Shown: piece by piece, positions 25,956 to 36,969 of the stretch | How the letters are laid out: the number at the start of each line of letters is the position of its first letter | Numbering within the stretch: position 1 is the stretch's first letter | NCBI RefSeq assembly: GCF_015832195.1 | Contig: NC_052017.1 | Coordinates: forward strand, 92,778,429-92,842,428 | Length of the DNA: 64,000 nucleotides | Reading direction: 5' to 3' | From: Motacilla alba alba | Lineage: Eukaryota; Chordata; Aves; Passeriformes; Motacillidae | The notes under the pieces: generated by a model | Seen by the model: only the letters and a program-made list of their open reading frames with translations | Databases searched by the model: none | What the model was told of the DNA's origin: nothing | Program-made: the position numbers and the translations under genes

Positions 25956-28900
25956 AATATATACACACCCATACACAAACACACACTTTGGCATCTTCAG
26001 GTCAACTGGAAATGTAATAACCTTGCACAAAACCCCAAATGGAGCCCATATTGTTAATTAATTAATGTTAATTAACAAACAATAATTTATTAATTTTAAT
26101 GAATAATTTTTAATTTATTAACAAAATTATTTAAAATATTTTAATTAACAGTTCTTACAAAGTACTAATACAGGTTGTGCCAGTAAATGTAATTAGTCTG
26201 ATGTGAAAGTACATGGCTAACACAGGGAATGCAATTCCAATGTATAGCTAATGTTGAAACTTAAAATACCTGCATGTTTTCTTTGCACTGCATTCACAGT
26301 TACTCTCTTTTTTTTTTTGTCTTAGTGGCCAACATACCACCATACTACCAAGGTAGGTGACACAGTAAAATAATGCTACTTTTCTGTGCATCACCAGAAA
26401 AAAAACACAAAATGTTTTTTAAAAAAATCACTCCCCTTACAGGATAACTGCGGGTATTTTATGTATATTTTTAAGAATTCTTATTTAGATTATTAATCCT
26501 TAAAACTGTTGATTTCACAGTGAATTTAAAAACTTTGCTTTTGTCATCAGATCTCCCAGTTACTGCTTAAATTTCTAGTACTAGTAAATCTTTTTTTACT
26601 AAGATCATTCAGCTTTAAGGTTCCTTTTGGCTTTTTTGAAGGTGCAGCAGTGTTGACTTAGTTGAGATCTTGACTGAGGTCAAACATTTATTTATGTTGA
26701 TTTGGAACAGGAAAAGCTGAGTGTTCTTCTGTTCAGTTATTGAAGAATTATTGTATGTTTGACATTCTTTAAGGGCACAAAAGAGGCATCTCCATTTTAA
26801 ACTTCACCACCAATATCCAAGGGCTCTGAATTCACACTCATACTTGGCAAGTACATTTCAAAATACATCAATATGGAAGCCAAGGATGCCTTTTATTGGC
26901 AATGCTCTCAAGACTGAAATTCTTAACAACATTGCAGTAGGTGTGGGGAGAACTCACTGCAGCCCCTGGGCAAAAGAGACCAGTAACACAATGAAATAAG
27001 AAGCAAATTACATCCCTTCCTAAAACACCGTTGCTCTTCTGTATTCCTGCAAGGTTTTAACAAGAATATTATTTAAAGCCAAGCACTTAAAACATATTTA
27101 AAGGTAAATAGTGTTGATCTGAATGCATCAATGAAACACATGGTAACTATTAAATTGACTTCATTCAAAAAGGTCCACTTATATCACACCATCTCAGTAG
27201 CCCATCATAGCAGTATAAATCATATTTCTCTTTTAATTTCAGAGCCATTAGAATTTATCTTTTAACACCTACAGATACTACATAAACCAAAGCAGTCTCT
27301 GAAAAATACCACTGGATTTTGTTTTCTGTCCCTAGGAGTTCAAAAATTGAAAGAGAAAAACTAGAGGTGAAAGAGTAATTTCAACAATGCAGAAACATGT
27401 AAATTACCTGTCACAAATAAATAATAATATCAAAGGTTCTGAAGACAGATGAAGTTTGCTGATGACAATATGAATGGAAAACACTTCATTTTAAACACCA
27501 GGAAACTCACCCAGAACAGTCATTGGAAATTACTTCAGATTTGTTACTGCTTCATACACAGTAAAACAGGAGGCAATCGAAGCCTGTGATGACATGTGGC
27601 ACTGCAGGCAGAAGAAACTTTGTATTTATAGCACAATAACCTTGCCAATAAACAAAGTTATTAGCACCTAATAATTGGTTAGAACACCAAAATCAAGAAA
27701 TTCAACCCTGTCTAGATTCTAAAACCTTATTATCTCAATTTCTCTCCATTCCTGTGGCAGTACATTCATAGCCCAACAGATCTACAACACCATGGTATTT
27801 ATCCTGAAGACAAGGCAGTCAGCAGCTTTCAAAGGGTGATTTGAATGTAGATTAAAAAGACAAAACCATGGCTGAAGTAACTGACTCTCTCTTCCTAACC
27901 ACGGCAGCAGAGGCTATTTTGGCAACACTGGAACTAGTGACCAAGTAGAAACTGCTGCAGAATTATAAGCAGGACTGACTACGTGACACTATGGAGATCT
28001 CACAGATCCAAAATGAAGATTTTCCTGCTTTTAAAACAATTAAGTGCCCACATATCATCAGCATGCAAAAAAACAACCCTGATAAAAATCAGCCAAACTT
28101 CTCTGCATTGGTTAGGTTTTTTCCTACAGAAATCAACATCTGACTTCATTTGGACTACTGCTCAGGAAGCCCTTCTGAAAATAGAAAGCCCTACTGGAAT
28201 AGAAATTGTCAGCCTAACTTGGTTCCCTCATTCTGAAAATAACATTGCTCTTGCAGCTCATGAGTGTTAGTTACAAAGTCTTTGGGAACTAAAAATGATA
28301 CATGATCTATTCCCACTTTCCCATGCAAAATGATCCAACATGATTTTAAGGTCTTTTTCCATTTTGGTTTATTTTCTAAAATCACAGTCTATGATCCTAC
28401 TTAAGAAAAATTTCCTATTTAAGGAAAATTACAAGGTTTCTGTTAGCTGAACTTTCCAATAAGAGCCTTATTTCCACACTGAGCTGTAACGTCAAGAACA
28501 TGTGCATCCATATATCTGCACAACATATGTGCCTATACATACAGTGTATTTGCCATTTCACAGCACTGACAACTGTAGGGGGCAATCAATCTCTGTAGAT
28601 TCCCAAGGCATATTCCTCCTCTCTTCTCTCCTGAAAACAATTCTTCCTGCCATGGCTGAGAAGCTGTCCTTCCCAGCTGACTGGGCGACGTGCCTGTTCT
28701 GCTTTTCAGGACATCCATGCAGCCAGGGTCAGCCACCACGTTGGCTCCATCCCCCCGAGATCTCAGCACGGCCGGCCTGTTGATGACAACCCTGTAGTCC
28801 ACTTCTTCAAGAACATTGTAAGTCTCCCCTCCTCTTAGGCATCAAAATTAAGTATTTTCTTTAGAATACATCAGTGAACAAACACTCCCCAATCATTACC

Positions 28901-31900
28901 CTTTATTTCAAGCCTCAAATTGTACTGTGCCTTTTGAGCTCATTATGCCGTTCAAATACAAAAATAATTTTTACCTATAAGACAAACAATACTGAAATGC
29001 TACCAAAAAAGCACGTGAACCTCCATTAGCATAGTCAAACGCCAAACATGTCAGTTATACAGCTTCACCATTGACAGGTTTTGTCCTTGTGTCTTAAACA
29101 CTGGCAGTATTCAGGAATGATTACTGTTTCAAGATGGACATAAATCCAGCATATTCCAGGCAAGCCTAAGACAGCAGAGGAGCTTCTCAATGCCATTACC
29201 ATTTTTAGCTCATGGATAATGTGTAAAAGGCCCGATGATTTCTGGCATTTATTTCTGCCTTTGTTTGACAACTCTTTTTGTGCTGGTTTTTAGGTCTCAC
29301 CCCGTACACCACCCCCAATGCAAGCAAAGGTAAGCAGTTTCAGGGACTCAAGGCATTTATGGACTAATTCCCACTAATTCATCTGCAAGCCTGATTCACT
29401 GCCCCTAACAGCACTAAGTAAAAATCTACAGGTATCACTGGGAACAACTTAAAGCAGGAGCCTCAGAAGCCATGGTTCTCTTCCTCACACACTCCCTGAC
29501 TTCGTGCATGACTAACTGAAGCCACTTGCAGGCATTTTTATATTCAATTTATGGTGTGATTGCTTTATGTAATGAACTAACAGTAGGTAATGCTTTCAAA
29601 CAAGCCTCACCAGCCAGGAGCTGTCCTTCCATTTACTGAACTCAGCTGGCTTTTGAAGTACGTGATACTGACAAACCATGGCTAGTAAAGTCAGTTTCAG
29701 TAATTACAATAAACAATTTTGCCTTTTTTTTTCGCTTCATGAAATGACTGTACAGACTGTTGTTCTCATCTCCTTCCTGCCTTATTATCTGGCCATTATT
29801 TCATAATCTTGGCTATCTTTTCATCTTCTTCTGTGTATGGCAGACCCAGATGCTGTGTTCCATAGTGATCACTATGTCATTGTTTCTATTTCTTGCATGA
29901 ACAGGGAAGAGGATTATCCCTCACCAGATTTAGCTGGGTAGGTGATGAACGTGCTTTCGGTAACAGCCCTTTTATTTACCAGGCCAAAGCACCTCTTACT
30001 CCATTGCCTCAAGCTGCTGCAGCAATGTGATAATTTTGTTTTGTCCCAAGTTTGCTATTTTGCTTTTCCTGTTCTACTTTCCTTCCTCCTTCCACAGCAC
30101 TTTAAGATGGTAATTGTGTTGCTTGCTCTTATCCTGCAATTTGACAGCCCTTGCAGCAATAATTTCTTTTGCTTCAGCACAAAGGGAGCAAAATCCACTG
30201 CATGGCAAAGCTCTCTTCCTTTAAAGGTTCCTGGAAGACCCATCTGGTGCATTTTTCTTCTCCTGGGATGGACAAAAAATGGGAGGGAAGGCTGGGACAA
30301 GATAGGTGCTTATTCCACTTCTGCAACTGCTTTTACACAGTCTGCAAAACTAATGCTGCCACTAACCTCAGTATTTTGTTCCACCTTTCCTGTCAGTTAG
30401 AAGCGATCTGCCTAAGCAATTCCTAGACAAGTTCTTCCCACAGTTCTCTCACAACTAATTAAATTCTACTTCTCTACCACAGGTTTGATTTTATATGAGA
30501 TGGCATGTAAATTACTGGCATTTTAAGACAAAATATCAAAGCCTTCAAGCATTTCTTTCACTATCAGAACACCACGTATTAGCTGATGTGTTTGACATCT
30601 TAGAACTCATGAAATTAAAACATAAGTTTTTTCACACAGGTTAACCTTCTGAGTATTTAATTTTTGAACATAAATTCATTTTTTACAGATTGATGCTTCC
30701 CTCAGATTTGAATATATTCAGATAATTTCCTAACATTTTCCTTCATCCTTGTTTATTACGCAAAAGATTGTTTTATTGCAACAACCTCCAAATTCATATT
30801 CCAATACTCATTTGAGTATTACATTTCAGTGATCACAAATAAAGACTACAACACGCATATGGTAATTGGAATGTGACAATTTGCAATATACATGAAAATC
30901 TTTCTTTGCAGGGTGGTGAAGCACACAAGCCAGGATATGGAAGCGGAAAATTCTATGAGCATAAATCTGCTCATAAGGGACACAAGGGATCCTATCATGA
31001 GGGCCAGGGCACTCTTTCCAGAATCTTTAAACTGGTAAAGTACAATTGAACTTTAAGTACAAAAAAATTGAACTGGGAAAAAGAGAAGCCAAACCTCTCC
31101 AGAACCTGCCATGTTTGAAACAACCATATTTCCTTAAAGCTTCTGATGGAATTAGACTTGCATGGATAAACCAGAAGGTTATTTTGTGGCTTAGTGACTA
31201 CTAACATGATAGGAAACAAAGGTAAAAATACACAGTTAGTAGCCATCAGGAAAGAAGGTAAGTCCACAATGTCCCACAAAGACCTGCACCAGGACCAGTG
31301 CTGTTACTGAAAGCAAAAATGATCTGAACAAATGAGATGACACGCCTCGCTGCTGCTGAATTATTTGGGATAGTGAAAATGAAAGGGAACTGATAAACTG
31401 CAGAAGGGTAGTACAGGGCAGTGTTGGACACATATGTGGATGCAGTAACAACTCCAGCAGTCCCTGCTTGTTCCCACCCCAGGTGGGAAAACTCTTACAA
31501 TATGTCAGTATCGAAAGTTATGAAAACACAGAGTGGGGCAAATCAGAAAACTGTCATCTTAGAAATAAACATTTGGTCAGGTTATCTTTAGTCTGGTTCA
31601 ATTCCCCATTTCAAGGCACAGCAAAGCCACAACAACACAGGCAATACATGGAAACAGAACAGGAAAAAAAGGTGAGTTGTGAGGATTTTTCACATTCTGT
31701 GTCAGGAAACAGACATATCAAAAGCAGACTATATCCACTGGCAGATCCTTTAACAAAGACTGTATTTCCCTCAAAGGCAATGATGGCAGAGAATTCACTC
31801 ATAACAAATCACTCAGTGCAATATTAGCACATGAAGATGCCATCAGCACTCAACTTCAAGTCAGAAGGTCTGAGATCCTTAGCAGAGCTGATCATTTCAG

Positions 31901-32337
31901 ACTCTTACTATTCCTCTCCTCAAGAGGAGAGGTAACAGTGCCTTCATTTGCAGCAAACCCCCCATTTTTGTCTCTTAAACAGTTTAGGTTTTGTATTTCC
32001 TATTGTACAGTTGTTTTCCAAATATATGTAGCACCAAGTGACAGCACAAAAACTTCAAGGAAGTAGTAGGAATTGTTATGTAGCAATTCAAGAAAAGGAA
32101 TGATCTCTTCAGAGGCCCAGGTAAAAAAATCAAACACATTTTAAGTCTTATTTTCATGTTGTGCACTTGGTTTTTAGTTTTAGTGGGGTTCAGGTACATC
32201 AACCATTCCATGGCTATATACTCTCATTATTTGTAAAACTTCATCATTTCAATATCTAAAAATACACATTAATGATCTCTCATGAAATTTAACATTCTCT
32301 TTTTTGCATATTCATCACAGCTATTTTAGCTTAGTTA

Positions 32338-32379
<42 letters not shown>

Positions 32380-33632
32380 GAGAGATACATCCACCAGTTT
32401 TCACTTTTTAGATAACCTTTCCCCAGCCATTATAATTTCTGGAACTTTGATAAGAGTTTTATTCATACCTACTTGATTTAGACCCATTGTTTACAGCAGG
32501 AGGCATTAATTACTGTTTCTTTATATAGTTCAACAGTCTTGTAATATAAAAAAGTAATCCATTCTTTAACATATCTTTGAAAGAAAAAAAGCCAATTACC
32601 TAATGAATTAGACTGAATTTTCCTGTAACAGTTCTGTAAAACTAAGGAGGCAGTGCTGAAAGATAAGAACATAAATGAAGAAAATGAAGTCCCAAAGTAC
32701 ATGTTTTTTTTTTTTCCAAGTAAACAGTTCAGTCATCACCTGATTACAGTAAAAATTACCACATAATCTCACATTTGTGATCTTAAGTGCATTTTTCAAG
32801 ACTTGCCTATAAAGAGTTGCTAAAGCTAAGGGACAAGATACCAAGTTAGCTTAATCTCAGATTCCAAAAAATGAAATGTCAGAATTTCAGCTTGAATCAT
32901 CTTTACTATAAAACTACTTCTTTTCTCAAGTGCAGATCTATGAATTGTAACAGTTTTTTCCTCTCAGTTTGACACTTTCTTATTATTTCTAAGAATAGGG
33001 CAGGTTTCAGCCCTTTTATCTTTTCTTAGCTTTCTCCTGCATCTGCATCATTTTCTCCTGTACCTAGCATTCCATACAAGCCTCATGATGATACAACACT
33101 GAGAATTTACTGCAGAATGAAAGTAGTAAATTTCAGTTCTTTCAGATGTGAAACTATTACATCTCATATGCAAGGTCTAGAGATTTTGTTTTGTTACTTG
33201 TATTAAAGTATACACACAGTACAAGGTTCATAAAAATGAAATTTTCCATTCTGTCCAAGGAAATAAATTGTTTTCATTAGGAAGGCCTGAATAAGAACAT
33301 GCACTTAAAAGTAATTAATGAGAGACTGTCTAGTCCTCTGTGGAAGATTTAATGAAAGTAAGTTAATCCTATGTGAAAATCAATGAAAATCAATCTTCTT
33401 TTTGAAGTGAAAAATCCCAGTATTATGTAGTGATATACTAGAGGCAACTGCAGGCTATTTTCACTAGATAGCATTTCAAATTTTGTCATACTTACACAGA
33501 TTGATGTTCTTCAATGCACAGCTACATAATACATATTAATTTCTAATTAATGCAAGTCTGTTCTTCCCTCCACAGGGAGGCTCTGGGTCCCGACCTGGAT
33601 CGCGGTCTGGTTCCCCCATTGCTAGGCGCTGA
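16161..33632 (+). CDS. MBP: Myelin basic protein (golli-MBP / classic MBP), six coding exons, 5' part outside window
   Basis: Exons 16161-16591, 28710-28817, 29294-29329, 29905-29937, 30912-31034 and 33576-33632 all have AG/GT borders and join in frame. The classic product starts at ATG 16421 and is 175 residues, close to the chicken protein. It begins MASQKRSS and contains the [11 protein letters not shown] helix, the PRTPPP MAP-kinase/SH3-ligand motif, [11 protein letters not shown], and a C-terminus ending in RR. In oligodendrocytes and Schwann cells, classic MBP is a basic, disordered protein that binds acidic lipid and holds the cytoplasmic faces of myelin together. Upstream of ATG 16421 the exon stays open for 86 full codons that match the golli segment ([29 protein letters not shown]), so the longer golli forms used in neurons and T cells are also encoded. 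The first golli coding exon (MGNH-type start) was not found here and should lie upstream. No counterpart of mammalian exon 2 was seen, as in chicken. Confidence 0.97.
16592..16609 (+). CDS. MBP: Alternative read-through C-terminus of golli-MBP (VSSEE stop)
   Basis: If the donor at 16592 is not used, the frame continues GTG AGC TCT GAG GAA TAG. This adds five residues, VSSEE, after GSGK and then stops. From memory, the short mammalian golli forms (human HOG5, mouse J37 type) end with the same peptide, encoded by what is otherwise intron start. Retention here suggests that this ending is used in birds too. A weak ATTAAA at 16642-16647 could serve as its poly(A) signal, but that is inference. 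Confidence 0.6.
25879..25986 (+). repeat. Compound (TA)n/(CA)n microsatellite
   Basis: About 35 bases of TA alternate with short CA runs, then another 27 bases of AT, then ACAC and ATACAC mixtures. It can fold into cruciforms and is likely length-polymorphic. Confidence 0.95.
26050..26155 (+). repeat. AT-rich, partly palindromic tract
   Basis: The stretch is almost only A and T, built from taatta, ttaattaac and aataattt words, with many short inverted repeats. It directly follows the compound microsatellite and may be a matrix-attachment or fragile type of sequence (inference). Confidence 0.6.
28710..28817 (+). CDS. MBP: MBP exon (mammalian exon 3 equivalent)
   Basis: The acceptor is cttttcag/gac and the donor att/gtaagt. 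The exon is 108 bases, 36 codons, phase 0 to 0. It reads [18 protein letters not shown], then [12 protein letters not shown], then HFFKNI. It contains most of the amphipathic helix (VVHFFKNI) that inserts in the membrane surface and in mammals is the best-known autoimmune epitope. It follows the golli/classic exon directly after a 12.1-kb intron, as expected for a bird MBP that lacks the mammalian exon 2. Confidence 0.97.
29294..29329 (+). CDS. MBP: MBP 12-residue exon (mammalian exon 4 equivalent)
   Basis: This is a 36-base exon between ttttag and gtaagc encoding [12 protein letters not shown]. The PRTPPP core holds the threonines phosphorylated by MAP kinases and the SH3-binding polyproline stretch. 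It is phase 0 at both ends, so it could be skipped without a frameshift. Confidence 0.95.
29905..29937 (+). CDS. MBP: MBP 11-residue exon (mammalian exon 5 equivalent)
   Basis: This is a 33-base exon after gaacag and before gtaggt encoding [11 protein letters not shown], matching the highly conserved block of MBP. It is phase 0 at both ends. The small size is normal for this gene. Confidence 0.95.
30912..31034 (+). CDS. MBP: MBP exon (mammalian exon 6 equivalent, alternatively spliced in mammals)
   Basis: The acceptor is tttgcag and the donor ctg/gtaaag. The exon is 123 bases, 41 codons, phase 0 to 0. It encodes [18 protein letters not shown], then [15 protein letters not shown], then TLSRIFKL. 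The SAHKG and GTLS-IFKL blocks are the conserved part. In mammals skipping this exon gives the 17.2/14 kDa forms, and the symmetric phase here would allow the same. The Arg in LSRIFKL replaces the Lys usual in chicken. Confidence 0.97.
32336..32377 (+). repeat. (TA)n microsatellite
   Basis: A nearly pure TA run of about 42 bases with one interruption, in the last MBP intron about 1.2 kb before the terminal exon. Confidence 0.95.
33576..33632 (+). CDS. MBP: MBP terminal coding exon
   Basis: The acceptor is cctccacag. The exon encodes [18 protein letters not shown] and stops with TGA at 33630-33632. This Gly/Ser/Arg-rich tail ending in RR is diagnostic for MBP; its arginines are citrullination sites in known MBPs. 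The untranslated region starts at 33633. Confidence 0.97.
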   Translation, partial: GGSGSRPGSRSGSPIARR

Positions 33633-35375
33633 AGCCCCAAGATGCCACCCAAGGATCACGTACTCTGCTTCATAATATAACTGCCTTAAAATTAGTAACA
33701 GCTGCTACAATTACCTAGATAGATGCAATCCATTACTTAATGCCAATTAGGTTCTGCATGCAGTAGATGATACAAACTTCTATTGGCAATCCCTGAGCAA
33801 CAGTTGAATGGAAGGAACACAAAAAGTAGCTTTGCTAGATGTTTTCCTTATTTTATGTGAAGTAACAAGATCTCTGACTTTACCCCTTCTTCTTCAGGAT
33901 GCCCTAACTGTATGCTGGACTCCTTTATTTCTCCCAAGCACCTAATTTAAGCTCAACCTTTCTGGTTTCGTTTTAGTGAACATCAGAATTACAAATAAAG
34001 AGCTATAATGTCTTGGACACTGAGCACTGCTGTTAATGAATTTTTGAGACACTGCTGTTAAAAAAAAACAAAAAAAAATCCAACATGTGCAGAAGTTGTG
34101 AGGACTGTTTATCCAAATTTTCTTTTCAGTTTTTTTCTTTTGTTTTGTTTTAATCTTCCTTCTCTCACTCACAGAATAATTTATTTTCATAACAGGATTA
34201 GGCAGTCATGGAAAGGTTTATCAAACATTGGGAGTTCAAGGTATGTGAAGTGTGGGAGGGGGCAGATGTTGAAGAATCAATATGATGTGGAGCAATAGCA
34301 ATAAGGAAATTCTTTCCATACTATGATTTGCTCATTGCATCCAAACCATTAGAATAAAGAGTAGATGAGGGAGAGAAAGAGGATTTCAAAATTGAGTTAG
34401 ACTAATGTTACAAAACAAGGGATATTCCCAGAGAAACATCTAAGACTGCACCTGTGACCACTGGACGTCACTGGTGCTTCACATAAATTCTGCTGCAATG
34501 GCATTAACTTTGCAGTACAATAAGTAAATAAGCATATAAACATAAAAAGTCTAATTTCTGAAAGAAAGCCCTTCAGTACTGGCATCTCAGATAGTCCTGC
34601 ACATCTCACATCAGAATTTCAAATCTTTCTCTTGCTATTGCAGCAGTGCTGTATTTGATTGGCTCATCTTTTGCCTGAGTAACACCTGGATGCCTATTAA
34701 GGGCAGTGCACCAAAGCAAACCCGTAGTAAACTACTGTGAACATTTAACTGTTGTATTGTAGTTGCCTCGTAGAAATAAATTATAGTTCAGTTAGATTTA
34801 GATATGAATTGTTCACAAATTACTAAAATGAACGTGTGTGGAGATGGTATTTCCAACCACACTTAGGGAAATAAAAGGCTCTTCTGAATTGCACTGTTTT
34901 ATTACTTAAACTTACACTTTCTTCAACCTGTCATCTAAGTGTCTGATTAATTTTTATTTTTTTTTAGTTTTAGCCTATGCACTGTAGATTACAGTTAGTG
35001 CTTCCTAGGTTGAAACAGCATTCCTAATAAGTGCCTAGTAGAAGTTACCTATAAATAAATATGTGTTATTTACATTTCACATCTAAATCTATTGTAGGTT
35101 TAAATCAGTGTCCATTAATATGAAGCAATGGAAGATGAGATGATAGAAAATACATAGAGACTAGAGAAAACAAAACTGCCAAAATTATTCCGAAAACACA
35201 CACTATTACATCTATTACCTTTGTTGGTTGCTATGTGTATTTTTCTATTGTAGCTTCATTCAGATGTATACTCTGCAACGTAATAGTTGATTTAATTTGA
35301 ACACGTATTGTTCTTATAGGAACACAGCTTTTAAAAATAGTCACTATTGAAATAAAGTAATCAACTTGAAATGAA
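33633..35375 (+). other. MBP: Probable MBP 3' untranslated region
   Basis: This AT-rich sequence follows the MBP stop and has no open frame of note. Several AATAAA hexamers occur (33994, 34353, 35351). I favour 35351 because a GT- and T-rich stretch follows within about 30 bases and the implied length of about 1.7 kb is near the mammalian 3'UTR. I looked for the mRNA-transport element (A2RE) known from mouse MBP and did not recognise one. The end is an estimate. Confidence 0.5.
35351..35356 (+). terminator. MBP: Candidate MBP poly(A) signal AATAAA
   Basis: A canonical hexamer, followed about 20-45 bases later by a stretch reading cagttttgttttttac, a plausible downstream element. Upstream AATAAA copies at 33994 and 34353 could give shorter messages. 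Confidence 0.45.
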
Positions 35376-36969
35376 ACTTGGGCCAGTTTTGTTTTTTACA
35401 AAGGAACAGGATATACATATTTATTTATACATATTTATATATCTTTATATATTTAGGTCTGTTTGATTTATTGCCTCCCCACCATCCTCCAGAGTTTATG
35501 AATAATGTTCACATACTAGAAAATAACACAATGACACCTGGGGACCCTGCACACAGGCTTCTAGTGACATTGCATGGCCCAGAAGGTTGACAATAGGACA
35601 CAAGAATTATGGAATGCCAGTGTCTACTGAGTGACAGCTACAGGCCAGAAGCATAAAATGTCTATGAACAGGAAATAAAAACCAGCCCCCTTCATGAACA
35701 ATTGTGGTGCAAACAGCCCTCAAAAATGTGAAAGATTATTTAAGATAAAAAACCCAGAGAAATACATCTTTCAATATACTACACTGTAGAGTAACAGAAT
35801 TTAACCAAAATCTCTTCCTTGACTTCATCACTCTTCTTTCCCCTCAATCGTCTTTGCCAGAGGGTCAAAGTGGCTTTTTTGATTTACTTCCTCTAGAGGA
35901 ATAGGTATAGTACTTGAAAGCATTGTTTTACCAATATGAAAAGAGATTAAAACTTAGCCTGAAATTTATTCTTTTAGTTACACACTAGTAGTTTTGATGA
36001 AAACCAGCAGTTTAAATGTCCATTTGATTTGTAAGCATAGGATTATTCCTGAAACAAGAGTGCACAGCCAATACCAGGAGTGTGTGATTTAATGTTCTGA
36101 AGGAATGGACACAAACCAAAAGAAATTGATACCAGACACAAGCCAAAAACCCCAAGGCTAGCACAAGCCTACAACTGCATTAAACCAGAAAGAACAAGGG
36201 CTGTCCACTTACCCACTATGCAATGTGACACATCAAGCACTCCTCAGAAGAAGAGTTCTTCTGCTTCCTTACATAATGCATCTGCTTTAAGGCTGCTTTT
36301 GAAAATATCAACATACTGGTTACCGTGTCTGTATTTGTTCTGAACATCAACACATACACTGCTCTGAAAGGCTACAACTCAATCTTACCAAGGCTACAAA
36401 AACCTCTGTCAAGACACTTGAAGTTCACCGCTGAAGAGGGTGCAGGGAAGCAAATCAAATACAATGTTAAAAAGGAACTTTTAAAGTCTATTCCTGTAGC
36501 TGACAGGCTTTCCAAGCACTGGAAGAGTAGCAAACCAACTTCAGGAAAAATGTCAGCTGACTCTGTAACTCACACTGTTCAGTTAGCACTTCCAAGGCTT
36601 GCTGAACAGCCTCACTGCCTCTAATCAAGGCATAACTTGGTTATGCCTTTGAGAAGTGACTCTTTAAAAATGCCATCTTTTTACCCATGAGATCAGCTTT
36701 TAGGTTCTGTGTACCAAATATCACAGACTCATTAAATGGTCTGGGTTGCAAGGGACCTTAAAGATCACCTAGTTCCAAGCCCTCTGTGCATTTATCCAGT
36801 ATTCACTGAAATAACAGGGAATTTCATACATGCTACACACAACACAGCACATTTTGCTATATTATTACAGATAAACAGCATGCTATGCCATGAGGCCAGA
36901 CTGTAAAATATAACTGTAAAATATAATGTCTTTCTTTACCAGCTGAAACATTCACAGGCTGCCTGGAAG
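35376..36969. other. Intergenic stretch between convergent MBP and ZNF236 3' ends
   Basis: The sequence contains AT-rich tracts (35405-35455) and a short CR1 3' end (36721-36790). No gene was seen. Its limits depend on poly(A) sites that I could only estimate. Confidence 0.5.
36721..36790 (-). mobile_element. Short CR1 3' end fragment
   Basis: It reads ggtctgggttgcaaggga, then ccttaaagatcacctagttcc, the CR1 tail in reverse complement. About 70 bases remain. It sits between the convergent 3' ends. Confidence 0.75.

Larger units (their letters stand above)
16610..28709 (+). other. MBP: Large MBP intron
   Basis: 12 kb without a recognisable exon. It holds the long TA/CA tract (25879-25986), an AT-palindromic stretch right after it, a T run at 23569-23583 and a few small duplications (for example a repeated tacatacagatgg near 22185-22220). 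The counterpart of mammalian MBP exon 2 would lie here; I did not find it. Base composition changes from T/G-rich to A/C-rich on the + strand around 22.5-23.6 kb. Confidence 0.7.
28818..33575 (+). other. MBP: Small MBP introns between the 3' exons
   Basis: Four introns (476, 575, 974 and 2541 bases) separate the short exons. They contain no further coding signal. The last holds a (TA)n tract at 32336-32377. Confidence 0.7.

Noticed and set aside
28285..28405. Possible forward CR1 3' end (ttaaggtctttttcc, tctatgatcc)
   Set aside because: Similarity is loose and interrupted; too weak to call without a repeat search.
29942..30400. 152-codon + strand frame starting just after an MBP exon donor
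   Set aside because: It is intronic, hydrophobic-rich from T-rich sequence, with no recognisable domain; MBP continues correctly at 30912.
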